The notes beneath the pieces were generated by a model, which was given only the letters and a program-made list of their open reading frames with translations, was not told the origin of the DNA and did not search any database. Shown here piece after piece: positions 17,203 to 26,104 of a stretch of DNA of 64,000 bases. The first letter of the stretch is position 1, and every line of letters begins with the position of its first letter. A program made the position numbers and the translations under genes. This DNA comes from Kitasatospora indigofera (GTDB taxonomy: Bacteria; Actinomycetota; Actinomycetes; Streptomycetales; Streptomycetaceae), in assembly GCF_014655955.1 (NCBI RefSeq), contig NZ_BNBO01000001.1, positions 146,716 through 210,715 of the forward strand, given 5' to 3'.

Positions 17203-18804
17203 CTATCGGGCCCCGGTGAGCATGGTGGTCTCCGCCCGGCGGGCGGCGGTGCGCTCGGCGGGCGTGCCCGGCCGGAGGCGGCTGCCGGCCCAGCCGAGGA
17301 GGAATCCGACGGGCACGGTCACCAGGGCGATGTTCCGCAGCGGGAACCAGTGGAAGTCGGCGCCGGGGAGGAGCGAGTACGGCTGCCCCGAGACGGTCGG
17401 CCCGAAGACCTGCAGCAGCAGGCAGCAGGTCAGCGAACCGTAGAGGGTCCACAGCAGCCCCGTCCGGGAGAAGCCCCGCCAGAAGAGCGTGTACACCAGG
17501 GCCGGCAGGATCACCGACGCGGCCGCCGCGGTGGCGAAGGACGCCAGGAAGAGGACGCTCCATCCGTGCAGCAGGACCGCCGCCAGGACGCTGACCACGC
17601 CGAGCACGACGATGGCCCACTGCGCGACGGCGAGTTCCCGTCCGTCGGTGGCGTCGCCGCGGCGCAGGGCCCCGGCGTAGACGTCGTGGGACAGGGCGGC
17701 GGCGCCGGCCAGGGTGAGCCCCGCCACGGAGGCGAGCGAGGTCACGAACACCGCGCAGGCGACGGCGGTGAACAGGATCCGGCCGCTCGTCCCGTGGGCG
17801 AGGGCGTTGGTGAGGAGGAGCAGGGCGGAGTTGCCCTGCGGGTCGTCGGCGGTGATCGCGCGGGCGCCGACCCCGGCGGCCGCCGCCAGCCCGAGCAGCA
17901 CGATCGCGCCGTAGTAGAGGGTGATCATGACGGTCGCCCGGCTCGCGGCACGCCGTGCGGAGCGGCCGTTCACGGAGGCGCCGACGCGCATGAGGAGGGG
18001 TGGCAGGACGGCCGAGCCGACCGCCAGGGTGAGGCAGAGCGAGAACTGGTCGAGGGTGCCCGTCGTGGTGTCGCCGAAGCGCAGGCCAGGGGCGTGGAAG
18101 AGACGGGGCCCGCCCGCTCCGGCGGCCGCGTGCGCCAACAGCTCGGTGAGGGTCCGGTGCTGCCCGGCGGTGGCGGTGACGGCCACGGCGGTGACCACAC
18201 CGAGGACGAGCAGTGCCTTGCCGGCCTGGATCGTGCTGGTCCCGCGCATGCCGCCGAACGCCGAGAAGGTGACGATCAGCAGTCCGCCGAGCACCGTGCA
18301 GGCCAGGGCGGTGCCCGGGGTCCGGGACCCCAGGACGTACGCGGTGGCCTCGCCGGCGACCGTCAGCTGGACGACCGTCAGCGGGACGCACACCGCGACC
18401 GTCGTCACCGCGCCGGCGATCCGCGCCGCCCGGCTGCTGGTGCGGGTGGCCAGGACCGACCCGAGGGTGAAGCGGCCGGTGTTCCGCAGCGGTTCCGCCA
18501 GGACGAGGAGGACGACCATGGCCGCGCTCGCGCTGGTGGCCGCCGCCATGCCGTCGTAGCCGCTCAGGGCGACCGTGCCGATCGGGCTGAGCAGGGCGGT
18601 CGCGGGAATGAGGTCCCCGCAGAGGGCGAGGGCGTTGCGCGTCGTGGGCAGGGAGCGTTCGGCCGCGTAGAAGTCGGCGACCTTGTCGTTGGCCACGCCG
18701 GCGATCAGGCAGAGCATGAAGCACAGGCTGATGACGAGGAGGAATCCGGTCAGCGGTGTGATCAGCGCGGAACCGCCGGCGGCGAGGACGGTGTGGTCGT
18801 TCAC
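17203..18804 (-). CDS. Sodium:solute symporter (SSS family, ActP-like)
   Basis: A 533-residue polytopic transporter of the SSS family, close in architecture to cation/acetate and other monocarboxylate symporters. Features: an N-terminal helix, then DFYAAERSLPTTRNALALCGDLIPATALLSPIG, the typical region of the first core helices, followed by the family glycine-rich GGLLIVTFSAFGGMRGTSTIQAGK. About 13 membrane segments. GTG at 18804 overlaps the upstream gene stop by 4 bases, so the two are translationally coupled. Its place beside an aromatic-acid-type catabolic set suggests uptake of an organic acid, which is an inference. Confidence 0.85.
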   Translation of the reverse strand: MNDHTVLAAGGSALITPLTGFLLVISLCFMLCLIAGVANDKVADFYAAERSLPTTRNALALCGDLIPATALLSPIGTVALSGYDGMAAATSASAAMVVLLVLAEPLRNTGRFTLGSVLATRTSSRAARIAGAVTTVAVCVPLTVVQLTVAGEATAYVLGSRTPGTALACTVLGGLLIVTFSAFGGMRGTSTIQAGKALLVLGVVTAVAVTATAGQHRTLTELLAHAAAGAGGPRLFHAPGLRFGDTTTGTLDQFSLCLTLAVGSAVLPPLLMRVGASVNGRSARRAASRATVMITLYYGAIVLLGLAAAAGVGARAITADDPQGNSALLLLTNALAHGTSGRILFTAVACAVFVTSLASVAGLTLAGAAALSHDVYAGALRRGDATDGRELAVAQWAIVVLGVVSVLAAVLLHGWSVLFLASFATAAAASVILPALVYTLFWRGFSRTGLLWTLYGSLTCCLLLQVFGPTVSGQPYSLLPGADFHWFPLRNIALVTVPVGFLLGWAGSRLRPGTPAERTAARRAETTMLTGAR

Positions 18805-19154
18805 GGTCTCGCCGGTCCGGGGCCGTGCTGCCGGGTGGCGGAGACCATGGCGTCGACGTGCCGGTCGCAGCGGGCGGCGCAGGCGCGGTCGTAGCCGACG
18901 GCGGAGACCAGCATGGTGGCCGCCTGGCCGCCGAGGAGCAGCATCCCGAGGGTGCACCCGCTGAGCAGCGGGGTCGCCATGCTCTGCTTCGCGGTGTGGG
19001 CGAGGAGGAACACCGCGAGCGCCGTGACCCCGTTGACCGCCAGCAGCCGGCGTCGCAGGCGGCGCGCGGTGCGGCGCAGGGGCTCGTGCGCGGGGTGGCC
19101 GTGCAGGTCGGTGCCGGGTGGCGGGTCCTGCCGTGCGGGTTCGAACAGGGACAT
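18801..19154 (-). CDS. Small membrane protein, DUF485-like partner of the symporter
   Basis: A 117-residue protein with two hydrophobic helices (VNGVTALAVFLLAHTA about residue 40-55, and LGMLLLGGQAATMLVSAVG about 69-87). Small two-TM DUF485-type proteins are regularly encoded immediately before SSS symporters such as ActP, and the position and coupling fit. The sequence match is not strong. Start ATG at 19154 with AGGAG upstream. The C-terminus carries two cysteines (CAARC). Confidence 0.6.
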   Translation of the reverse strand: MSLFEPARQDPPPGTDLHGHPAHEPLRRTARRLRRRLLAVNGVTALAVFLLAHTAKQSMATPLLSGCTLGMLLLGGQAATMLVSAVGYDRACAARCDRHVDAMVSATRQHGPGPARP

Positions 19155-19304
19155 CGGGACTCCTGGTCTTCGGTGCGCGGGGGAGACGGGCGGGGCCCGT
19201 GGCGAGGCGAGGGCCGCCCGGGCAGGCGGTGGCCGCGGGTGGGGTCGCCCGGCGGGGCTGCCGGGACTGCCGGGGCGGGCGGGCCGCCGCGGGGCGCGGC
19301 GGTC

Positions 19305-20222
19305 TCAGCCGACCGCCCCGTAGCGTTCGGCGTCGGACTCGGCGAACCACGTGGTGAGGAATTCGAGGAAGATGCTGACCTTGCGGGGAACGGCGTCCCC
19401 GGGGCCGTAGATCGCGTTCAGCGGCCGCTCGGGAACACCGAACTGCGGGAGCACCGGGCGCAGCCGTCCCGACAACAGGTCGTCGTTCACGGCCATCTGG
19501 GGCAGCAACGCCACGCCCCGGCCGCAGGCCGCGGCCTTGCGCAGCGCGATGTAGGAGTTGGAGGAGTACACGACGTTGCGGATCCTCAGCTGGGTGGCGG
19601 CGCGGCCCCGGCCGAGCCTCCAGTGGGGCTCGTCGGTGTGGACGACGCAGCCGTGGCCGGCGATGTCGTCGGGGTGGGCCGGCGCCCCGTGCCGCGAGAC
19701 GTAGTCCGGCGAGGCGCACAGCACGAAGGGGAGCGTGGCGATCTTCTTCAACCGGACGCTGGAGTCCCGCAGGTCCCGTGCGTGCAGGGCGACGTCGAAG
19801 CCGCTGTCGAGGAAGTCGTGGGTCCGGTCGGACAGTCCGCCCAGCTCGAACCGCACGGAGATCCGGGGGTGGGCGATGGAGAAGGCGGCCATCGCGTCAC
19901 CGAGATCGAGGCTGCCCAGCCATTTGGGGGCGATGACGCTGAGGACACCCTCCGCCCGGTCGTGGAGGTGGGAGATGCTGGCGTACTCCGCCTCGATCTC
20001 CTTGAGGATGCGGTCGGCGAACTCGGCGTACCGCATGCCGGGCTCGGTGAGGCTGATCGACCGTGCGGTGCGGTTGACCAGCCGGACGCCGAGCTCCCGT
20101 TCCAGCTCCGCGACGTGACGGGAGACGAGCGAGCCCGAGAAGTTGAGCACCTTCGCGGCGCCGCTGAAGCTGCCGATCCTCGCGACAGTGACGAAACTCT
20201 GCATGAGGGACATGCGGTCCAT
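19305..20222 (-). CDS. LysR family transcriptional regulator
   Basis: A 305-residue LysR-type regulator. The winged helix is at the N-terminus (MQSFVTVARIGSFSGAAKVL through SGSLVSRHVAELERELGVRL), followed by the linker helix and a periplasmic-binding-like effector domain (CASPDYVSRHG, GRGVALLPQMAVNDDL). ATG at 20222 with GAGGAGAG upstream. It lies between the symporter pair and the aldolase/hydratase genes on the same strand and probably controls one of them. The effector is unknown, probably a pathway acid. Confidence 0.92.
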   Translation of the reverse strand: MDRMSLMQSFVTVARIGSFSGAAKVLNFSGSLVSRHVAELERELGVRLVNRTARSISLTEPGMRYAEFADRILKEIEAEYASISHLHDRAEGVLSVIAPKWLGSLDLGDAMAAFSIAHPRISVRFELGGLSDRTHDFLDSGFDVALHARDLRDSSVRLKKIATLPFVLCASPDYVSRHGAPAHPDDIAGHGCVVHTDEPHWRLGRGRAATQLRIRNVVYSSNSYIALRKAAACGRGVALLPQMAVNDDLLSGRLRPVLPQFGVPERPLNAIYGPGDAVPRKVSIFLEFLTTWFAESDAERYGAVG

Positions 20223-20387
20223 TCGGCTCTCCTCCCGTCGTTCACGGCGGATTGTCAGAGGGTTCTGTGGGTGGGCGGGACACCGGGGGCCCGCCGTTCT
20301 CGCGATGGGGCGATCAGGCCGGGCGGTCTGGTGGTCTGGCGGTGGGTCGGGCGGTGAGGTCGGACGGTGCGAATCAGGCGGCGGGAG

Positions 20388-21173
20388 TCAGGCGGCGCCG
20401 CCGGCGGTGAAGCGTGCGGCGAAGGATTCCGACGCACGGGCGAGGACGGTGACGTCGGCGCCGACGAGGAGGAACGACGCGCCCGCCTCGACGTAGGCGT
20501 CGGCGACCGCCGGGTCGAAGGCGTTGACGCCGACGGGGACACCGGCCGCGCGGACGTCGGCGATCGCGCTCCGCACCGCGGCCGTCACCTCGGGGTGGTT
20601 CGGCTGCCCGAGCAGGCCCATCGACGCGGCCAGGTCGGAGGGTCCGACGAAGACCCCGTCGACGCCGTCGACCGCGGCGATGTCGCCCGCGGCCGCCACC
20701 GCCTCGGCGGTCTCGACCTGCACCAGGACGGACACGTGGGCGGCCGCCCCGGTCAGGTAGTCCTCGATCCGGTTCCACCGGGCGGACCGGGACAGTGCCG
20801 ACCCCACGCCCCGCCGCCCCAGCGGCGGGTAGTGGGCGGCGGCGACCACCTCGCGCGCCTGGGCCGCCGAGTTCACCATCGGCACCAGGATCGTGCGGGC
20901 CCCGAGGTCGAGGACCTGCTTGACGACCACGGGGTCGTCGCCGGGGACCCGCACCACGGCCTCGACCGGGTAGGCCGCGACCGCCTGCAGCTGCGCCAGC
21001 ACCGACTCCAGCCCGTTGGGGGCGTGCTCCATGTCGATGAGCAGCCAGTCCAGCCCGCCGCCCGCGCAGATCTCGGCGACCAGGGCGCTGCCGCTGCACA
21101 CCCACATGCCGGCCAGGGGCCGGGCGGCCGACGCCAGGCGGTCACGGAGCGTCGAAGTCAGCTGAATCGGCAT
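20388..21173 (-). CDS. HpcH/HpaI family 2-keto-3-deoxy-acid aldolase
   Basis: A 261-residue class II aldolase of the HpaI type, which retro-cleaves 4-hydroxy-2-oxo acids to pyruvate and an aldehyde. Visible are LDWLLIDMEHAPNG (strand with the metal/base region), VVRVPGDDP with the substrate arginine, VSVLVQVETAEAV carrying the metal glutamate and VFVGPSDLAASMG carrying the metal aspartate. ATG at 21173 overlaps the hydratase gene by 16 bases, placing it as the last step of a hydratase-aldolase couple. Confidence 0.9.
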   Translation of the reverse strand: MPIQLTSTLRDRLASAARPLAGMWVCSGSALVAEICAGGGLDWLLIDMEHAPNGLESVLAQLQAVAAYPVEAVVRVPGDDPVVVKQVLDLGARTILVPMVNSAAQAREVVAAAHYPPLGRRGVGSALSRSARWNRIEDYLTGAAAHVSVLVQVETAEAVAAAGDIAAVDGVDGVFVGPSDLAASMGLLGQPNHPEVTAAVRSAIADVRAAGVPVGVNAFDPAVADAYVEAGASFLLVGADVTVLARASESFAARFTAGGAA

Positions 21174-21943
21174 GACACCGTTCCCATGGGTCCGTAGTCG
21201 CAGAGGACGACGTCGCCCTTTGACACCCACATGGGCCGGGTGAAGGAGCCGGCGAGGACGAGCTCCCCGGCCTCCAGCCGCCCGCCGTGCTGGTGCAGCT
21301 TGTTGGCGAGCCAGGCGACCCCGCGGGCCGGGTGGTCGAGCACCGCGGCCGCGACGCCGCTCTCCTCGACGGTCTCGTTGCGGTACAGCAGGGCGGAGAT
21401 CCACCGCAGGTCGACGGCGTCCGGACGGACGGGGTTGCCGCCGACCACAACCGCGCCGTACGCCGCGTTGTCGGCGATGGTGTCGACGATCGTGCGTCCC
21501 TCCAGTTCGATGTGGGAGTTCAGGACCTCCAGCGCCGGCAGCACGCACCTGGTGGCGTCGAGCACGTCGACCAGGGTGCAGTGCGGACCCTCCAGGGGAG
21601 CGTCGAGCAGGAACGCCAGCTCGACCTCGACCCGTACGTTGGAGAACTCGCCGAAGTCGATGACCGCGCCGGTGTCCCGCACGGTGTCCTCGAAGATGAC
21701 GCCGTAGTCGGGTTCGGTGATGCCGGTGGCGGACTGCATGGCCTTGGAGGTCAGGCCGATCTTCCGGCCGGTCAGGCGGCGGCCCGCCGCGAGCTGTTCG
21801 TCGCGCCAGGCGCTCTGGACGGCGTAGGAGTCCTCCACCGTCGCCTCCGGGTGCCGGGCGGTGATCCTGGGCACCACGGTTCGCAGCCGGTGGGCCTCGG
21901 ACAGCTCGGCGGCCAGTGCGGTGATGGTCTGGGGCGGCAGCAT
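21158..21943 (-). CDS. 2-oxo-hept-4-ene-1,7-dioate / 2-oxopent-4-enoate hydratase (HpaH/MhpD family)
   Basis: A 261-residue metal-dependent hydratase that would add water to a 2-oxo-4-enoate to give the 4-hydroxy-2-oxo acid used by the neighbouring aldolase. Motifs: RRLTGRKIGLTSKAMQ (substrate-binding GxKIGLTS), FSNVRVEVELAFLLDAPL with the metal-binding ExE, and LHQHGGRLEAGELVLAGSF. ATG at 21943 directly abuts the upstream regulator stop (no intervening bases), and GGAG lies within the regulator end. The length and motifs are those of HpaH. Confidence 0.9.
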   Translation of the reverse strand: MLPPQTITALAAELSEAHRLRTVVPRITARHPEATVEDSYAVQSAWRDEQLAAGRRLTGRKIGLTSKAMQSATGITEPDYGVIFEDTVRDTGAVIDFGEFSNVRVEVELAFLLDAPLEGPHCTLVDVLDATRCVLPALEVLNSHIELEGRTIVDTIADNAAYGAVVVGGNPVRPDAVDLRWISALLYRNETVEESGVAAAVLDHPARGVAWLANKLHQHGGRLEAGELVLAGSFTRPMWVSKGDVVLCDYGPMGTVSCRFS

Positions 21944-22639
21944 TCACGCTCCTTCGGGGAGGGAGAGGTCACAGTGGTTCAGGCCCGGGTGGCGGGCGGC
22001 CAGGTCGGCGGTGACGGAGGCGGCGCGGTGCCGGCGGGCGGCCCGTTCGATGTCCTCGGGCAGCGCGCCGCCCTCGATGAGGTCGATCAGCGCCTCGTGT
22101 TCCAGCACCGCCTCGGCCGCCCGGCCCGGCGCGATGCCGGAGGCGGATCCGCGCAGGTGCCCCAGCCGGACCCACTCGGCCCGGATGATGTCGAGCAGCC
22201 GCGGGTTGGGGCACCTCGCGTACAGGGTGCCGTGCAGGGCCTGGTTGATCTCCCGGAAGACCCGGGGGTCCAGATCGGGCAGGCCGCGGCGCACCACGTC
22301 GTTGAGCTGGCGTGCCCGGGCGATGTCGTCCGGCGTCAGGAAGGGAGCGGCCAGCGCCGTCGCCGCGCTCTCCAGCATGCTGATCGCCTGCATCGTGAAG
22401 CGGTACCGGGCGCCGTCCACGTGGGCCACGTGCGCGCCGACGTTCCGTTCGAAGGTCACCAGGCCTTCGGCGGTGAGCGCGCGGACGGCCTCGCGGACCG
22501 GGACGACGCTCATCGACAGCTCGCCCGCCAGCGAGCTGAGCACCAGGCGGTAGCCCGGGCTGAAGACGCCGGTGGCGATGCGTTCGCGGATCCACCGGTA
22601 GGCCACCTGCGACTTGCTCTCCCCGGCGGTCGTGCTCAC
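21944..22639 (-). CDS. GntR family regulator, FCD subfamily
   Basis: A 231-residue GntR/FadR-type repressor. The winged helix-turn-helix is at the N-terminus (YRWIRERIATGVFSPGYRLV, then SVVPVREAVRALTAEGLVTF). An all-helical FCD ligand domain follows, with the metal-site pattern around INQALHGTLYARCPNP and a late LEHEALIDLIEGG. GTG at 22639, with GGAGGG upstream, overlaps the preceding stop by 4 bases, so it is coupled to the FAH-RraA gene. Ligand probably a pathway intermediate. Confidence 0.88.
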   Translation of the reverse strand: MSTTAGESKSQVAYRWIRERIATGVFSPGYRLVLSSLAGELSMSVVPVREAVRALTAEGLVTFERNVGAHVAHVDGARYRFTMQAISMLESAATALAAPFLTPDDIARARQLNDVVRRGLPDLDPRVFREINQALHGTLYARCPNPRLLDIIRAEWVRLGHLRGSASGIAPGRAAEAVLEHEALIDLIEGGALPEDIERAARRHRAASVTADLAARHPGLNHCDLSLPEGA

Positions 22640-24057
22640 GTCCGGCCCTCCCGCCGCGCGTACCGGGCCCGCCACTCGGCGTTCATCGGGAACAGTCCGT
22701 CCACCGGATGGCCGGCCCTGACCTGCTCGGCGACCCAGGCGTCCTCCTCCTCCTGGGCGAGGGCGGCGTCGGTGACCTCCTCGGCGAGGGCCGCCGGGAC
22801 GACCAGGACCCCGTCCGAGTCGGCGACGATCACGTCGCCGGGCTGGACGGTGGCGCCGCCGCAGGCGATCGTCAGGTCGTGGTCCCAGGGGACGTGCTTG
22901 CGGCCCAGGACCGCCGGGTGGCGCCCGGCGCTGAAGACCGGGATGCCGACGGCCGCGACCGCGTCGGCGTCGCGCACCCCGCCGTCGGTGACGATGCCCG
23001 CGGCTCCGCGGGCGTGCGCGCGCAGGGCCAGGACGTCGCCGAGGGTCGCCGCGCCGGTCTCGCCCCGCGCCTCGATGACGAGCACCTCGCCCTCGGCCAC
23101 GGTGTCGAAGGTCCGCTTCTGGGCGTTGTGGCCGCCGCCGTGCGCGGCGAAGAGGTCCTCGCGGTTGGGGACGAAGCGGAGCGTGCGGGCCGTCCCGACG
23201 ATCCTGCTGCCGGGCGTCAGCGGGTGCAGGCCGTCGATGGACACGTGGTCGAGCCCCCGCTTGCGCAGCTGCGCCGACAGGCCGGCCACCGGAGTGCGCA
23301 GGAGCTTCGCGCGCAGCCCGGGGCTCAGGGCACCGGGCCGGGCGGGCGGCGCCGGCAGCGCCCCGAGGGAGGCGTCGAAGGGCACCCGGCCGGGGACCAC
23401 GGTGGTCCGCAGGCGCCCCGAGCTGGGCGTCGTCGGCGCGGTCGGGGCGTCCACCTCCACTTCCACGACGTCGCCGGGGGCCAGCGTCCGGGGGCCGGCG
23501 GGGGTGCCGGTGAGGATGACGTCGCCGGGTTCGAGGGTCAGGTGCTGGGAGAGGTCCGCGACGATCTGGGCCAGGGGGAAGAGCAGGCCCGCGGTGGTGT
23601 CCTCCTGGACGAGCTCGCCGTTGACCCAGGTGCGGACGCGCAGGGCGGCGGGGTCGAGCGTGCCGGCGTCGATCAGCCGGGGGCCGAGCGGCGTGAAGCC
23701 GTCACCGCCCTTCGAGCGCAGGTGGGAGCCGTGGTCCTGGGCCCGCAGCTCCGCGACGCCGAGGTCGTTGGCCGCGGACACCCAGCCCACGTGGCTCCAC
23801 GCCTCCTCGCGGCCGACCCGCCTGGCCGTGCTGCCGATGACCAGGGCCACCTCGCCCTCGCAGGTCAGCCGCTCGGTGCCGGCCGGGCGCTCCACCTCAC
23901 CGCCGGAGGCCGCCACCGAACTGGACGGCTTGAGGAAGTACGAGGGGTGGGCGGGCCGGCTGCCGCTCTCGGCGGCGCGCGAGGCGTAGCTCGCGTGGAC
24001 GGCGATGATCTTTCCCGGGCGCCGCATCTCGGGGGCTTCCGCCCTCCTGACGATCAC
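22636..24057 (-). CDS. Fumarylacetoacetate hydrolase domain fused to an RraA/HMG-aldolase domain
   Basis: A 473-residue two-domain protein. Residues about 15-235 are an FAH-type domain (SYFLKPSSSVA, the ligand-bearing CEGEVALVIG, NDLGVAELRAQDHGSHLRSKGGDGFTPLGP), as in 2-oxo-acid decarboxylases, isomerases and hydrolases. Residues about 255-473 are an RraA/4-hydroxy-4-methyl-2-oxoglutarate aldolase-type domain with GAAGIVTDGGVRDADAV, the GxxxDGxxRD active-site motif. The pair could decarboxylate an oxalocrotonate-type acid and cleave an aldol in one polypeptide. GTG at 24057 is preceded by TAGGAG with 6-base spacing. First gene of the minus operon. Confidence 0.85.
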   Translation of the reverse strand: MIVRRAEAPEMRRPGKIIAVHASYASRAAESGSRPAHPSYFLKPSSSVAASGGEVERPAGTERLTCEGEVALVIGSTARRVGREEAWSHVGWVSAANDLGVAELRAQDHGSHLRSKGGDGFTPLGPRLIDAGTLDPAALRVRTWVNGELVQEDTTAGLLFPLAQIVADLSQHLTLEPGDVILTGTPAGPRTLAPGDVVEVEVDAPTAPTTPSSGRLRTTVVPGRVPFDASLGALPAPPARPGALSPGLRAKLLRTPVAGLSAQLRKRGLDHVSIDGLHPLTPGSRIVGTARTLRFVPNREDLFAAHGGGHNAQKRTFDTVAEGEVLVIEARGETGAATLGDVLALRAHARGAAGIVTDGGVRDADAVAAVGIPVFSAGRHPAVLGRKHVPWDHDLTIACGGATVQPGDVIVADSDGVLVVPAALAEEVTDAALAQEEEDAWVAEQVRAGHPVDGLFPMNAEWRARYARREGRT

Positions 24058-24073
24058 CGTGTGCTCCTATCAG

Positions 24074-24079
24074 TAGAAT
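24074..24079 (+). promoter_or_regulatory. Candidate -10 element for a leaderless GntR transcript
   Basis: TAGAAT ends 7 bases before the ATG at 24087, and no Shine-Dalgarno is present. This is the spacing seen for leaderless actinobacterial mRNAs that begin at the start codon. The divergent gene starts only 29 bases away, so the two promoters overlap. Confidence 0.55.
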
Positions 24080-24086
24080 TTGCCGC

Positions 24087-24746
24087 ATGCAGACCAAAGC
24101 CGAGCAGGCCTTCCAGATCCTCAAAGAGCGGATCATGGACGGTACGTACGGGCCTGGCCACCGCCTGGTCATCGATCAGCTGGTGCGCACGTACCAGATC
24201 AGCTCGGTGCCCTGGCGTGAGTCCCTGCGCCGGCTGGAGGCGGAGGGCTGGGTGGAGATGGTCCCCAACGTCGGTGCGCTGGTCCGTACGTTCGACACGG
24301 ACGCGTGGCAGAAGGGGCTCAGCCTGCTGGCCCGCATCGGCGGGTACGCCACGGCCCTGTCGGCGCCCCGGCTGACCGAGGAGGACCTGGAGACCGCGCG
24401 CTCGCTGAACCGGCAGATGGGCGAGGCGCTGGCCGCCTTCGACCCGGCCCGGTTCGGCCGTCTCAACCGCGAGTTCCACGAGCTGCTCGCGTCGCGTGCC
24501 GGTGACGACCGGCTGGTCGGCATGGTCCACAACGAGTGGGCGAGGCTAGAGGTGATCCGCAAGTCGGCCTTCTGGTACGCGCCGGGCCGGGCGGAGGCCT
24601 CGCTGGCCGAGCACGACGACCTCATCCGGCTGATCGAGTCCGCCGCCGACGCCGAGGCCATCGAGACCGCCGCCCGGCAGCACGAGCTGCGGACCGTCGA
24701 GGCCGTGACCCGGCACGAGGCGGGGCTCCACCGCGACCCGGTCTGA
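24087..24746 (+). CDS. GntR family regulator, FCD subfamily (second)
   Basis: A 219-residue FadR-type regulator with N-terminal winged helix (FQILKERIMDGTYGPGHRLV; SSVPWRESLRRLEAEGWVEM) and helical FCD domain (LNREFHELLASRAGDDRLV, LAEHDDLIRLIESA). It is divergent from the FAH-RraA gene with only 29 bases between starts, so it very likely controls that operon and itself. Its start has no Shine-Dalgarno and is probably leaderless. It is clearly related to, but distinct from, the GntR protein at 21944-22639. Confidence 0.88.
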   Translation: MQTKAEQAFQILKERIMDGTYGPGHRLVIDQLVRTYQISSVPWRESLRRLEAEGWVEMVPNVGALVRTFDTDAWQKGLSLLARIGGYATALSAPRLTEEDLETARSLNRQMGEALAAFDPARFGRLNREFHELLASRAGDDRLVGMVHNEWARLEVIRKSAFWYAPGRAEASLAEHDDLIRLIESAADAEAIETAARQHELRTVEAVTRHEAGLHRDPV

Positions 24747-24759
24747 CGCGGGCCACCGG

Positions 24760-26076
24760 TCACCCCGTCCGCTCGTGCCAGCGGGCGATCAGTGCACGGC
24801 CGTAGTCGTTGCCGTTCGGGTGGCGCAGGGTGGTGTGCACGTGGAAGCGGGCCGGCAGCCGGTTGCTCAGCCAGACGCCCGCGTGGTGGTCGAGTTCGGC
24901 GACGATCACCGGGCTCTGGATGCGCAGGTAGCAGGGCTGGGAGCCGTCGGTGGCGCCGTACCAGGCGAACCAGGTGTCGTCCCGGTGGGCGTCGAACAGC
25001 GCCAGCGTCGCCTCCCGTTGCGGTTCCTTGAGCAGGACCAGGAAGTCCGCGACCACCGTGCGCAGCAGCGTGCGCTGCCGGTCGGTGAGATCGCGGGCGC
25101 GGATGCCCTCGTGGGGGATCACCCGGTTGTCCCGGAAGGCGCCGGCGACGTGGCGTTCGTCGGCCGGGTGCAGCCGGCCCTCGGGCATCGCGGGGTCGAG
25201 CACGGACTCGTAGACGACCGCCCGCGCCCGCTGTTCGGCGTCGAGCGAGCCGACGAGTTCGAGCGCGGCGGCCTCGCGCGCGGCGAACAGTGGCGGGTGC
25301 TGCTCCGTCAGGGCGGGTTCGCCTCCGAGGAAGACCGGCGCGATGACGTGCCGGCCGCCGACGGAGACGAAGTTGACGGCCACGTGGTGCCCGAAGAGCT
25401 GCCAGCCCCAGGGGGCCAGCGGGTCGGGGGTTCCGAAGAGCGAGAACCAGTAGCTGCGGTCGTTCATCACCGTCGGCAGGCCGACGAGTTCGCCGAGGAC
25501 GGCGTTCAGCGTCATGGCCCCGGTCACCCGCCGGTAGCCCTCGGGGCTCAGCGAGGCGCGCACGACCCCGAGGATCGCCGTCACCTTCTCGTCGGGGAGG
25601 GTCTCCAGGCGCAGGCCCACCCGGTGGACGACGAACTCCGGATTGCTCCAGGCCCGCCACTGACGGGCCGTCAGCGGGTGGCGGAGGGCCAGCAGTTCGT
25701 CCTCGGTGAGGACGGCCAGCAGCCGCTCCGCCGCCCGCTGCGGGGCGGGGTCGACGTCCGGGTGCTCCGGCAGGTCGTAGAGGCCCGGGCGGACCGTCCC
25801 GTCGGACGTGACGCCGGTGAACGGCTCGTCGTACAGGGCCTGCCAGGAGCCGAGGAGTTCCTGGAGGAAGGGCGCCCGCCGGCGGTCCCGGGAGAACTCC
25901 TCGTAGTCCATGCCACGGACGCCGGCGAGCTTCGGGTCGTCGAGGTCGATGAGGAAGTGGGTGTAGCTGTCGGCCGGCAGCTCGACCGCCTCCCGTCGTG
26001 CGGCGACGCGAGCGGTGGAGAAGAAGCCGTCGATGTCCTGATCGGCCCTGGCGTCCCGGCCGGCATCGTGGCTCAT
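24760..26076 (-). CDS. DUF3500 family protein (first copy)
   Basis: A 438-residue protein of the DUF3500 family. Diagnostic segments: the N-terminal SYTHFLIDLDDPKL and VRGMDYEEF, PDPLAPWGWQLFGHHVAVNFVSVGG (the conserved W-G-W/x-x-GHH-x-x-x motif) and the C-terminal RFHVHTTLRHPNGNDYG. The family is uncharacterised; conserved histidines suggest a metal enzyme. ATG at 26076 lies 28 bases after the stop of the amidohydrolase gene on the same strand, so they form an operon. A second DUF3500 gene lies at 31491-32675. Confidence 0.8.
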   Translation of the reverse strand: MSHDAGRDARADQDIDGFFSTARVAARREAVELPADSYTHFLIDLDDPKLAGVRGMDYEEFSRDRRRAPFLQELLGSWQALYDEPFTGVTSDGTVRPGLYDLPEHPDVDPAPQRAAERLLAVLTEDELLALRHPLTARQWRAWSNPEFVVHRVGLRLETLPDEKVTAILGVVRASLSPEGYRRVTGAMTLNAVLGELVGLPTVMNDRSYWFSLFGTPDPLAPWGWQLFGHHVAVNFVSVGGRHVIAPVFLGGEPALTEQHPPLFAAREAAALELVGSLDAEQRARAVVYESVLDPAMPEGRLHPADERHVAGAFRDNRVIPHEGIRARDLTDRQRTLLRTVVADFLVLLKEPQREATLALFDAHRDDTWFAWYGATDGSQPCYLRIQSPVIVAELDHHAGVWLSNRLPARFHVHTTLRHPNGNDYGRALIARWHERTG

Positions 26077-26104
26077 GGGTGTCTCCCTTGGTCGTCGGCG
26101 CGGG

